64,000 nt of DNA from Chryseobacterium sp. JV274 (GTDB lineage: Bacteria; Bacteroidota; Bacteroidia; Flavobacteriales; Weeksellaceae): contig NZ_LR824569.1 in NCBI RefSeq assembly GCF_903969135.1, positions 2,232,001 through 2,296,000 of the forward strand. Reading direction: 5' to 3'. This document shows, piece after piece, positions 53,404 to 61,751 of the stretch. Both the position numbers and the translations under genes were made by a program. Under the pieces are notes generated by a model, which was given only the letters and a program-made list of their open reading frames with translations, had not been told where the DNA came from and ran no database searches. Position 1 is the first letter of the stretch, and each line of letters opens with the position of its first letter.

Positions 53404-55203
53404 TTATTTCTTCTTATTTTTTTGCTGTTCCTGAGTTTTTTGCTGCTCCTGAGCTTTCTCCATCATTTCTCTCATTCTCTTCTGGAACTTACCTTCTGCT
53501 TTCGGTTTTTCCTTGTTAGACTGAATCTGAGCGTGAATTTTCTTTTCATCCAGAATCACGTATTTAATCACCAGGATAATTAAGATGTTAATCGCATTCG
53601 ATACAAAATAATACCAGGAAAGACCTGAAGCTGATGTATTAAGGAAGAATAGGAATGTAATCGGGAAGATATACATTAAAACCTTCATATTTGGCATTCC
53701 TTCCTGCTGAGGCTGCTGCATATTCCCTGAAGTCATGACAGTATATATCAAGATAACAACTGTACAAGCTAATGCAAAAATACTTAAGTGATCTCCAAGG
53801 AAAGGAACTTTAAACGGAAGCTTGATCAAATCATCATAAGCCGTTAAATCTTTTGCAAACCAGAACCCTTGTCCTCTAAGATCAATAAAGTTCGGGAAGA
53901 AACGGAATAAAGCATAAAAGATCGGAATCTGTACCAATGCCGGCAAACATCCCGCCATCTGATTCACTCCTGCTTTTCTATAGATCTCCATCGTAGCCTG
54001 CTGCTTCTTCATTGGATCCGCATCCTTAAATTTAGCATTCGCTTCATCAATTTCCGGACGGATCACCTTCATCATCGCACTCAATTTATGCTGCTTATAC
54101 ATAATTGGCGACAGGATCAATTTCACAATAATTGTCATTACAAAAATCACCCAACCTGCTGATAATCCCCACGCAGCAATAATGCTATACAGCCACATGA
54201 AGAAGTAACGGTTCATTGCTCCAATGAATGACCAACCTAACGGAAGAATTTCATCAAAGTTTTTATCATAGGATTTAAGCAATGGTAAATCCAATGGCAT
54301 AAAATACCATGTGAAATCCTGGTTCAGCTCACTTCCTGTCATCTGAACAAAACCTTCATAGTTGAGTTTCTTCAAATATTCTCCTTCTTCAACATTTTCC
54401 TGATTTCCTTTGCTCTGAGTAAATCCGTTTTTAGCTTCAATTACTGAAGTAAAAAACTGCTGCTTTACACCAATCCAGTTAAGAGTTTCCTTTTCCTCTT
54501 CCATTGTCGTTCTTCCATCATAATCATAGTCTTTATAATTATTGAATGCATACGAGAATTCTGAGTGAGACTGCTCTTGAGCTCTACCTTTCTCTAGGTT
54601 TCTTACATTATAGTCCCAGATAAAATCAGCTTTATTGTCTGAAGTAATTTTGGAAAGCCCCTGAGTTCTTACTTTAAAATCAAGAGTGTATTTTGGAAGT
54701 AGCGTGTAAATGAATTGAATTACAGCACCATTATAATCTGCAGTTAAGGTTACAGCATTTCCATTAACAGAAGGTGAGAAAACTAAATCTTTAGTATTAA
54801 CAATCTTTCCTGTTTTGTCTTTAAACTGAAAACCATAGTTTGAATTATTTTTAGTAATCAGATAAAGTGGTTGATCTGCATTGTCTGTTTTGTGGTTGTA
54901 TGCTTTATATTTTAAAAGCTCTACTTTGGAAACCTGTCCTCCTAAGCTTGAAAATTCAAGTTTCAGTTCATTATTCCCAAGACTTGCAGTCTGGATGGAG
55001 TTAGGAGTTACATTTGGATTGATATTGTTTGCCTGAGTTTGCTTTACGGCATTTTTTACCTGTTCCGTTTTCTGCTGCTGAGCTTTTAACTCCTCTTCTT
55101 TTGCTTGTTTGTTCTGGAAATAGAACATAAAACCGAAGAGAACCAGGCATAAAACCGCGAAACTAATCATTTGTTTCTTATCGATTCCGTTGTTTTGTTG
55201 CAT
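53404..55203 (-). CDS. yidC: Membrane protein insertase YidC
   Basis: Inserts proteins into the inner membrane, alone or with Sec. The 599 residues show an N-terminal membrane segment (MISFAVLCLVLFGFMFYF), a glutamine-rich linker, a periplasmic P1 beta domain (about 70-330) and the conserved C-terminal insertase core: SAGWVIFVMTIIVKLILSPIMYKQHKLSAMMKVIRPEIDEANAKFKD, then QMAGCLPALVQIPIFYALFRFFPNF. The end is a lysine- and glutamine-rich tail (MMEKAQEQQKTQEQQKNKKK). It lies downstream of pyrG on the same strand, with a hairpin between. Confidence 0.95.
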   Translation of the reverse strand: MQQNNGIDKKQMISFAVLCLVLFGFMFYFQNKQAKEEELKAQQQKTEQVKNAVKQTQANNINPNVTPNSIQTASLGNNELKLEFSSLGGQVSKVELLKYKAYNHKTDNADQPLYLITKNNSNYGFQFKDKTGKIVNTKDLVFSPSVNGNAVTLTADYNGAVIQFIYTLLPKYTLDFKVRTQGLSKITSDNKADFIWDYNVRNLEKGRAQEQSHSEFSYAFNNYKDYDYDGRTTMEEEKETLNWIGVKQQFFTSVIEAKNGFTQSKGNQENVEEGEYLKKLNYEGFVQMTGSELNQDFTWYFMPLDLPLLKSYDKNFDEILPLGWSFIGAMNRYFFMWLYSIIAAWGLSAGWVIFVMTIIVKLILSPIMYKQHKLSAMMKVIRPEIDEANAKFKDADPMKKQQATMEIYRKAGVNQMAGCLPALVQIPIFYALFRFFPNFIDLRGQGFWFAKDLTAYDDLIKLPFKVPFLGDHLSIFALACTVVILIYTVMTSGNMQQPQQEGMPNMKVLMYIFPITFLFFLNTSASGLSWYYFVSNAINILIILVIKYVILDEKKIHAQIQSNKEKPKAEGKFQKRMREMMEKAQEQQKTQEQQKNKKK

Positions 55204-55320
55204 TTTATTTTATATTAAAATTTTAAACTTAGGATGTACCTGTAACGTACATAATTTTGAGCTGACAAAAATACTGTTTTTTTATCAAAACTCTATGCTT
55301 TACGATGTTACTATATAATA

Positions 55321-55351
55321 AACTCAAGCTGAGAATAATCAGCTTGAGTTT
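55321..55351 (-). terminator. Hairpin after pyrG
   Basis: A 12-bp perfect stem (55321-55332 with 55339-55350, AACTCAAGCTGA/TCAGCTTGAGTT), 6-base loop. The U tract on the minus strand is short, so termination may be partial and yidC may be read through in part. Confidence 0.65.
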
Positions 55352-55381
55352 ATGTATAGACGTTTATGATAAAATATTACC

Positions 55382-56989
55382 TTATTTCTTTTCGCAAGCC
55401 TTGATGAAAGCTCTGAATAAAGGATGCGGTGTTGCTACCGTACTCTTATATTCCGGGTGATACTGAACTCCTACATAGAATGGGTGATCAGGAAGCTCAA
55501 GCGCTTCTACCAAGCCTGTTTCAGGGTTTGTACCTGTAGCAAGGAAACCATTTTTCTCAAATTCCTGAAGATAATCACTGTTGAATTCATAACGGTGACG
55601 GTGTCTTTCAGAAATATTTTTGCTTCCGTAGATATCAAATAGTTTAGAACCGTTTTTCAAAGAACATTTCCAAGCTCCAAGACGCATTGTTCCTCCTTTA
55701 TCAATTACATTTTTCTGTTCCTCCATTAATGAGATCACAGGATCCGGAGTTGCTGTATCAAATTCTACTGAATTCGCTTTTGTATGTCCTAAAACATTTC
55801 TTGCAAATTCAACAGTCATGATCTGCATTCCTAAACAGATTCCCAACATTGGAATTTTATTTTCTCTTGCATATTTTGCTGTAAGAACTTTTCCTTCAAT
55901 CCCTCTGTCTCCAAAGCCAGGAGCCACAAGGATACCATTCACTCCTTTCAAAGTATCTTTAATATTTTCCTCTGTGATATCTCCACTGTATACCCATCTT
56001 ACTTTTACTTCAGTTTCAAGGTCAGCACCCGCGTGTTTGAAAGCTTCAGCAATAGAAATATAGGAATCCTGAAGGGAAATATATTTTCCAACCAATGCAA
56101 TCTCAACTGTTTTCTTAGGATTCTGGAATTTCTTAAGGAAGTTCTTCCAGTCTTTAAGATCAGCTGTTTTATCACTTTTCAGATCCAGTTCTTTCAATAC
56201 TACATCATCAAAGTTTTGTTTCTGAAGATACATAGGAACTTCATAGATCGTTTCCAAATCTTTACACTCAATAACGTTTTCTAAAGCAACGTTACAAAAT
56301 TGAGCCAGCTTTGCTCTCTGATCTTTAGGAATTTTATGTTCTGTTCTGCAAACTAAAACATCTGCCATAATTCCGCTTTCCATCAATTGACGAACGGAGT
56401 GCTGGGATGGTTTGGTTTTTAATTCTCCACTTGAAGCCAGATAAGGCAGTAAAGTAAGGTGAATCACCATAGAATTACGCTCTCCCAATTCCCATTTCAA
56501 CTGACGAACAGTTTCAATGTATGGCAAAGATTCAATATCCCCTACAGTTCCTCCGATTTCCGTAATGATGATATCGTAATTCTGTTTTGAAAGGATTTTT
56601 ATTCTACGTTTGATTTCGTTAGTAATATGAGGAATTACCTGAACTGTTTTTCCAAGGAAATCTCCTTTTCTTTCTTTTTCAATTACAGTCTGATAAATTT
56701 TTCCTGTAGTAACGTTGTTGTTTTGGGATGTAGGAGCATCAAGGTAACGCTCGTAGTGGCCTAAATCCAGATCCGTCTCCGCACCATCTTCAGTTACATA
56801 ACACTCTCCGTGCTCATAAGGATTCAAAGTTCCTGGGTCGATATTGATATAAGGATCTAATTTTTGGATCGTTACATTAAAGCCGCGTGATTTTAGTAGA
56901 AGTCCCAGAGAAGCAGAAACGATTCCCTTTCCCAAAGATGAAGTTACACCTCCTGTCACAAAGATGTACTTTGTATTCTTTTTACTCAT
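55382..56989 (-). CDS. pyrG: CTP synthase (glutamine-hydrolysing)
   Basis: Converts UTP to CTP with ATP and glutamine; an essential step of pyrimidine synthesis. The 535 residues have the amidoligase start KYIFVTGGVTSSLGKGIVSASLG (7-29), the Mg-binding EIGGTVGDIES and HSVRQL, and a C-terminal class I glutaminase with Cys385 in GICLGMQ and His511/Glu513 in YHPE. The open frame reaches 57067, but the first 26 residues (VFLNFQNVNNCF...) are not family-like; MSKKNTKYIF at 56989 is the start. Confidence 0.95.
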   Translation of the reverse strand: MSKKNTKYIFVTGGVTSSLGKGIVSASLGLLLKSRGFNVTIQKLDPYINIDPGTLNPYEHGECYVTEDGAETDLDLGHYERYLDAPTSQNNNVTTGKIYQTVIEKERKGDFLGKTVQVIPHITNEIKRRIKILSKQNYDIIITEIGGTVGDIESLPYIETVRQLKWELGERNSMVIHLTLLPYLASSGELKTKPSQHSVRQLMESGIMADVLVCRTEHKIPKDQRAKLAQFCNVALENVIECKDLETIYEVPMYLQKQNFDDVVLKELDLKSDKTADLKDWKNFLKKFQNPKKTVEIALVGKYISLQDSYISIAEAFKHAGADLETEVKVRWVYSGDITEENIKDTLKGVNGILVAPGFGDRGIEGKVLTAKYARENKIPMLGICLGMQIMTVEFARNVLGHTKANSVEFDTATPDPVISLMEEQKNVIDKGGTMRLGAWKCSLKNGSKLFDIYGSKNISERHRHRYEFNSDYLQEFEKNGFLATGTNPETGLVEALELPDHPFYVGVQYHPEYKSTVATPHPLFRAFIKACEKK

Positions 56990-57303
56990 TAGATTAGGTT
57001 TGTGCAAAGTTATGGGAAAAAGAGATACAAAGCAATTATTTACATTTTGAAAATTCAAAAACACCACTCAAACAATTATAAAACCTGATAAAAATTTTTA
57101 TCTATATTTGATATAAGCAAATGAAACAAAGCTATAGCCACTATGATTTCCGTTTATAAACTAACAGTGAATTTATTTCAAGTTAAAATATTTTTAATCC
57201 TCTCTCCAACTTCGAAGATAACACAAATATTATATCAGCTTTTATAAACAAAAAAGGTTTTCCATGGAACGGAAAACCTTTCTATCTTTTATATTTTACA
57301 ATG
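56990..57303. other. Gap between YceI and pyrG genes
   Basis: The 314 bases hold the pyrG leader (an extended ORF but no separate gene) and the terminator at 57253. The middle is AT-rich with nothing recognised. Confidence 0.45.
57250..57281 (-). terminator. Terminator of the YceI gene
   Basis: AAAGGTTTTCC (57253-57263) pairs with GGAAAACCTTT (57271-57281), 7-base loop. The A run at 57250-57255 is the U tract on the minus strand. Confidence 0.82.
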
Positions 57304-57873
57304 TTATTGCTTAACCAATTCAAAGTAAGCCGTTACTTCAACATCTTTCGCAATCCCAGCTCCTGTAGGGTCATACTTGATTCCGTAATCCAGACGGTTT
57401 ACTGTAAATTTCGTCTGAATTCCCATGATTTCTTTTCCGTCTTTATTTTTTGTAATTCCACCGAATGTAGCTGGAGCACTGATTTCTTTTTCTACCCCTT
57501 TCATAGTCAGTTTCCCTTTTACGATATAATTGTTGTTTTTATCTTTTGTAACAGAAGAACTTTTAAATTCAATAGTAGGATATTTAGCAACATCAAAAAA
57601 CTCTTCGCTTATGAGATGTCTGTCTCTCATGTCTACTCCCGTATTAATGGTAGGAACACTGATTGAAAAGTTTAAATCGGCATTATCAAGATTGGCACCA
57701 CTAGTCGCCGCTTTTCCGTCAAATTTATCAAATCTTCCCTGCACAAAACTAATTCCCATGTGCTTGATATTAAAATTGACCGATGAATGCATCTGGTCCA
57801 CCTGCCAGGTTCCCTGTGCAAACGCCACAACACTTAAAAACGCAAATACGAAAGATAAAAATACTTTTTTCAT
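57304..57873 (-). CDS. YceI family periplasmic protein
   Basis: The 189 residues have a signal peptide (MKKVFLSFVFAFLSVVAFAQ). Then GTWQVDQMHSSVNFNIKHMGISFVQGRFDKFDGKA and GVDMRDRHLISEEFFDVAKYPTIEFKSSSV, the YceI lipocalin-like signatures, with the closing GMQTKFTVNRLDYGIKYDPTGAGIAKDVEVTAYFELVKQ type end. YceI proteins bind isoprenoid or other lipid-like molecules in the periplasm; the ligand here is unknown. Single-gene unit with a terminator. Confidence 0.9.
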   Translation of the reverse strand: MKKVFLSFVFAFLSVVAFAQGTWQVDQMHSSVNFNIKHMGISFVQGRFDKFDGKAATSGANLDNADLNFSISVPTINTGVDMRDRHLISEEFFDVAKYPTIEFKSSSVTKDKNNNYIVKGKLTMKGVEKEISAPATFGGITKNKDGKEIMGIQTKFTVNRLDYGIKYDPTGAGIAKDVEVTAYFELVKQ

Positions 57874-58010
57874 TGTAATTATATTTTACATTAATATTTT
57901 AATTGAATGAAGCTAAGATATGAAAGATATTTCTACTGCGAATGGATTAATTTTTAATATTAAATCCATTTAGATTCTGAAAGAAAAATGCTTTTTTATA
58001 ACTTCGCAGT

Positions 58011-59360
58011 ATGGCAAAACTGAAAACAGCATATTTCTGTCAAAACTGCGGAACACAATATCCACAATGGCTCGGACAATGTAAAAACTGTGGAGAATGG
58101 AACTCTCTGGTGGAAGAAGTGGTTGAAAAACCTTCTCATAAAACTCCCCCTTTCTCAAAAACCAAACAACATGTAATCAATATTGTTGAAGTGGTAACGA
58201 GTGAAGAGCCGAGAATAAAAACTCCTTCAGATGAACTGAACCGCGTTTTAGGAGGTGGAATTGTTTTAGGTTCCGTTACGTTGATTGGTGGTGAACCGGG
58301 AATTGGGAAGTCTACCCTTCTGCTTCAGCTTGCTTTAAAAATGAAGAAAAAAATCTTCTATGTTTCGGGGGAGGAAAGTGCTTCTCAGATTAAAATGAGA
58401 GCAGACAGGCTTACGGATATTCAAAATCCTAACTGCTTCCTTTTTACTGAGACATCATTGGAAAAAATTCTTCATGAGGCAAAAAAACTAGAACCGGATT
58501 TTATGATTATTGACTCTATTCAGACTCTGCAGTCTCAACTGATAGAAAGTTCTCCGGGAACAGTTTCCCAAATCCGGGAATGCTCCAATGAAATCATCAA
58601 ATATGCCAAAGAAAATAATACGCCTGTTTTTCTTGTAGGACACATCACCAAAGATGGTCAGATTGCCGGACCAAAAGTCCTGGAACATATGGTGGATGTG
58701 GTTTTGAACTTTGATGGGGACCGAAATCACCTTTTCAGATTGCTGAGAGCTAATAAAAACCGTTTTGGATCTACTTCTGAGATTGGTATCTATGAAATGG
58801 TTTCTCAGGGATTGAAAGAAATTAAAAATCCTTCTGAAATTCTGATCACCAAGAAATTTGAAGAACTTTCCGGGAACTCCGTTGCGGTAACTCTGGAGGG
58901 AAACCGGCCTATGCTTCTGGAGATTCAGGCATTGGTAAGTACTGCCGTTTATGGTACTCCTCAAAGAAGTTCCACCGGGTTTGATTCCAAGAGGCTGAAT
59001 ATGCTTTTGGCTGTACTGGAAAAAAGAGCAGGTTTTCAATTGGGAGCTAAAGACGTTTTCCTGAATATTACCGGAGGAATAAAAACAGACGATCCGGCAC
59101 TGGATCTGGCAGTGGTAGCTTCTGTTCTTTCATCCAATGAGGATATCGCCATCTCAGAACATTACTGCTTTGCCGGAGAAATCGGATTAAGTGGTGAAAT
59201 ACGTCCTGTAGCACAGGTGGAACAAAGAATTACTGAGGCTGAAAAGCTTGGTTATGAAAAAATATTTGTGTCCAATCTTAATAAAATTCCGAAAAGAAAA
59301 TTTGGGATAAAGATCGAAGAAGTAAGTAAGATTGAGGATTTTCATGAGAGGCTTTTCTAA
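58011..59360 (+). CDS. radA: DNA repair ATPase RadA
   Basis: RecA-like helicase that helps branch migration in recombination. The 449 residues have an N-terminal zinc finger (Cys10, 13, 24, 27 in CQNCGTQYPQWLGQCKNCG), the RecA fold with Walker A GGEPGIGKST (93-102), the Walker B PDFMIIDSIQTL, the RadA-specific LRANKNRFGSTSEIG, and a C-terminal Lon-like domain (LAVLEKRAGFQLGAKDVFLNITGGIK to FHERLF). Length and order are usual. It has no terminator behind it; a repeat and acpH follow. Confidence 0.94.
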   Translation: MAKLKTAYFCQNCGTQYPQWLGQCKNCGEWNSLVEEVVEKPSHKTPPFSKTKQHVINIVEVVTSEEPRIKTPSDELNRVLGGGIVLGSVTLIGGEPGIGKSTLLLQLALKMKKKIFYVSGEESASQIKMRADRLTDIQNPNCFLFTETSLEKILHEAKKLEPDFMIIDSIQTLQSQLIESSPGTVSQIRECSNEIIKYAKENNTPVFLVGHITKDGQIAGPKVLEHMVDVVLNFDGDRNHLFRLLRANKNRFGSTSEIGIYEMVSQGLKEIKNPSEILITKKFEELSGNSVAVTLEGNRPMLLEIQALVSTAVYGTPQRSSTGFDSKRLNMLLAVLEKRAGFQLGAKDVFLNITGGIKTDDPALDLAVVASVLSSNEDIAISEHYCFAGEIGLSGEIRPVAQVEQRITEAEKLGYEKIFVSNLNKIPKRKFGIKIEEVSKIEDFHERLF

Positions 59361-59363
59361 TAT

Positions 59364-59455
59364 GAATGGTCAATTTTGCTGCGCAAGTCAATGGTCAATG
59401 GGGATGTAAATAAAAAATTCACGAGCGAAGCGGATTCACAATTCACGATTCACTT
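59364..59455. repeat. TTCAC-type intergenic repeat
   Basis: A stretch built of short direct repeats: CAAGTCAATGGTCAATGG on the left and GGATTCACAATTCACGATTCAC on the right, where ATTCAC occurs three times. Similar sequence was not noticed elsewhere in the window. It fills the gap between radA and acpH and contains no ORF. Confidence 0.5.
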
Positions 59456-59475
59456 TTAATTCATACCTTTAAGTT

Positions 59476-60069
59476 ATGAATTATCTGGCGCATTCTTTTC
59501 TTTCTTTTACCGACGGACAGATCGTTGGTCAGTTTCTCGAAGATTTTATCCGCAACAGGGATCGTTTTTCTTTCCCGAAAGATATTCAGGACGGAATTAC
59601 CATGCACAGGGCTATTGATACTTATACAGACTCCCATCCCGCGATTCATGAAGCTAAAAAAGTATTTGCTCCTTTGGTAAGATTGTATGCCGGTGCATTT
59701 GTAGATGTCTCAATGGATCACTTTGTGGCAAGAGACCTTTCCCTTAATTCTCTGACAGAATGGAAAGCCCATTCTCTTAAGGTTTACAGCGCTTTGAATG
59801 CCCATGAACAATGGCTGCCTGAAAATTTAAAAAAAATGCTGGTTAAAATGGAACAGGATGACTGGCTTTATAATTACCGTGAAGACTGGGGAATTAAATT
59901 CAGTATTCAGAATGTGCTCAATAAAGCAAAATATCTGGATAAAGATATTCCTGTTTTTGAAGCTTTTTTAAAGAATAAGGATCATCTTCAGCAATGTTAT
60001 GATGATTTTTTTCCTGACCTGCTGGAACACACAAAAGGAATTAATTCATTATTACAACTGGAGAATTAA
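59476..60069 (+). CDS. acpH: Acyl carrier protein phosphodiesterase
   Basis: Removes the phosphopantetheine arm from holo-ACP. The 197 residues match the DUF479/AcpH family: MNYLAHSFLSFTDGQIVGQFLEDFIR at the start, GITMHRAIDTYTDSHPAI with the conserved His and Asp, and FVDVSMDHFVARDLS. The HD-like metal ligands are these His and Asp residues. It follows radA across a short repeat on the same strand, and its stop overlaps the stop of the convergent PAP2 gene by four bases. Confidence 0.88.
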   Translation: MNYLAHSFLSFTDGQIVGQFLEDFIRNRDRFSFPKDIQDGITMHRAIDTYTDSHPAIHEAKKVFAPLVRLYAGAFVDVSMDHFVARDLSLNSLTEWKAHSLKVYSALNAHEQWLPENLKKMLVKMEQDDWLYNYREDWGIKFSIQNVLNKAKYLDKDIPVFEAFLKNKDHLQQCYDDFFPDLLEHTKGINSLLQLEN

Positions 60070-61028
60070 AAGCGTCCCACAAACCCTATTCCTAAAGGTC
60101 CCGCATTAATATCCCATGCAATTTTATTTTTATTTTGCTGTTTAAGGTTATATTTTTTATCCTCTTCGTATTTTTCCTTTCTTTTCATAAATTTATCGAT
60201 CCCTTCAACAATGGCAATACTCATAATAGCACTTAAAGTAACATCAGAAAACCAATGAGCCCCTTCAAGCAATCTTGAAACCGGAACAACAGACCCTACA
60301 GCTAAAATTCCACCTTTTACCCATGGATTTTCAAATTGTTTGGATAATGCATAGCTCGTTGTGATGGAAAGCACAGTATGTCCGGATGGAAAGCTCCTGA
60401 AATTGGCATCTCTTCCGTATGGTTTGAAGAAGTGTTTTCCAAGTCCGGCTCCCGGTCTGGCTCTTCCCGTTGCCGATTTTGAAATTTGCTGAATAGCTCC
60501 TGTTGCACTTGCTGCTGTAATCATCAGAACTCCTGTTCTTCTCAGCTTTTCATTATTAATCAAAAGACCCGTTACATACACGGCACCCGTAATACCATAA
60601 TTGATCTGTGGACTCCCAAAATACCACCCGAATTTTTTTAAAACATTAGGCACATTTTCCCTATTTCTGATAAAGGCACGGCTGATGTCTTCATCTGCAA
60701 GGTATATCATTCCTACAGTAGCAACAGTAGCTCCTAATCTAATATAATCTTTCTTCTCCCAGGATAAAGGACGCGTAAAAGCATTCCCAAAACCTCCCGC
60801 CATTGTCACAAGATCATATTTAAAATGTCCCCAAATATCATTTTTCCTGTTCCTATTCTTTGTGAAAGAATACTGTGGATCAGTTTCATCCAAATGTAAA
60901 AGTGATATCGAATCTTTGTCTGCAATAAGACTGTCAGAAGCATTATTAACAATGAGACTGTCCTGTTGGGCAAACAATGTGAAAGAAATTAATATGGCAA
61001 ATACAGTAAGCGCTTTTCTTCTCTTCAT
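60066..61028 (-). CDS. PAP2-family membrane phosphatase
   Basis: The 320 residues have a signal peptide or anchor (MKRRKALTVFAILISFTLFAQ). The phosphatase domain has the three PAP2 motifs: KSATGRARP (184-192), PSGH (214-217, with catalytic His217), and SRLLEGAHWFSD (251-262, with His258 and Asp262). Membrane segments surround these. PAP2 enzymes dephosphorylate lipid phosphates such as phosphatidic acid or undecaprenyl pyrophosphate in the periplasmic leaflet; the substrate is unknown. A lysine-rich tail (KRKEKYEEDKKYNLKQQNKNK) follows. The gene is convergent with acpH. Confidence 0.87.
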   Translation of the reverse strand: MKRRKALTVFAILISFTLFAQQDSLIVNNASDSLIADKDSISLLHLDETDPQYSFTKNRNRKNDIWGHFKYDLVTMAGGFGNAFTRPLSWEKKDYIRLGATVATVGMIYLADEDISRAFIRNRENVPNVLKKFGWYFGSPQINYGITGAVYVTGLLINNEKLRRTGVLMITAASATGAIQQISKSATGRARPGAGLGKHFFKPYGRDANFRSFPSGHTVLSITTSYALSKQFENPWVKGGILAVGSVVPVSRLLEGAHWFSDVTLSAIMSIAIVEGIDKFMKRKEKYEEDKKYNLKQQNKNKIAWDINAGPLGIGFVGRF

Positions 61029-61154
61029 AACCTAATAAAAACAAGACGCAAAACTATCTAATTAATATTATTTTATGTTAAATGAAAAGTTTTTAAAATA
61101 AATAACGATGATTAATGATTTCGATTATAATTTTAAATGCAAAAACAAATCGAA

Positions 61155-61670
61155 TTAAAATTGCTTAAATAAATAACGGTTGGGATACGTCATCTTCTCA
61201 CTTTTCCTTTCTCCTTTTACAATGATGTGAACGATATTGATCTGATCATCGAAAAGGTTGTACAGAAAACTTACCGCAGTTTCCACTTTTTTAGGTGTGG
61301 CTACAGGTTCAGATTCGAGAAATATATCTACAGATTCCTGATCTTCTTCATAACCAATATAGTTTACTTTCAAAAATTTGTTATCTGCTTTTAATTTGAA
61401 ATATTCCGAACAGTATTTTTGCAGGGCCTCATTCAATTTTACTTTGTATTTTTCATCATTAAAATGAAAAGATCCCCCATATTTTTTTCCCAATCCGTTT
61501 TCCATATCATCTAGGAAGAATCGCCCGGTCACTTCAAATGTTCTGGATTTTGAATTATAATTAATTTCCACAGAGCCTACATGATAGGGATGAAAAACTT
61601 CATCACCCGTAAAACTCTGAAATACCAAGGTTACGAATAAAAAAAATCCAAAAAAAAGCTTACCCGACAT
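61155..61670 (-). CDS. DUF6702 family exported protein
   Basis: The 171 residues have a signal peptide (MSGKLFFGFFLFVTLVFQSFTG) and the family opening FHPYHVGSVEINYNSKSRTFEVTGRFFLDDME, then a beta-rich body. The family is widespread in Bacteroidota and lacks a known function; its members often lie beside metallopeptidases, but here the neighbour is a subtilase. The family name is from recognition and was not searched. Single-gene unit. Confidence 0.75.
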   Translation of the reverse strand: MSGKLFFGFFLFVTLVFQSFTGDEVFHPYHVGSVEINYNSKSRTFEVTGRFFLDDMENGLGKKYGGSFHFNDEKYKVKLNEALQKYCSEYFKLKADNKFLKVNYIGYEEDQESVDIFLESEPVATPKKVETAVSFLYNLFDDQINIVHIIVKGERKSEKMTYPNRYLFKQF

Positions 61671-61695
61671 GAATTCTATTTTTACAGCAAATATA

Positions 61696-61726
61696 AAAAA
61701 AGCAGCAGTTATAAAAACTGCTGCTT
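61696..61726 (-). terminator. Terminator of the subtilase gene
   Basis: AAGCAGCAGTT (61700-61710) pairs with AACTGCTGCTT (61716-61726). The A run at 61696-61701 is the U tract on the minus strand. Confidence 0.85.
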
Positions 61727-61751
61727 CTGATAATAATTGATTGATGAAGAT

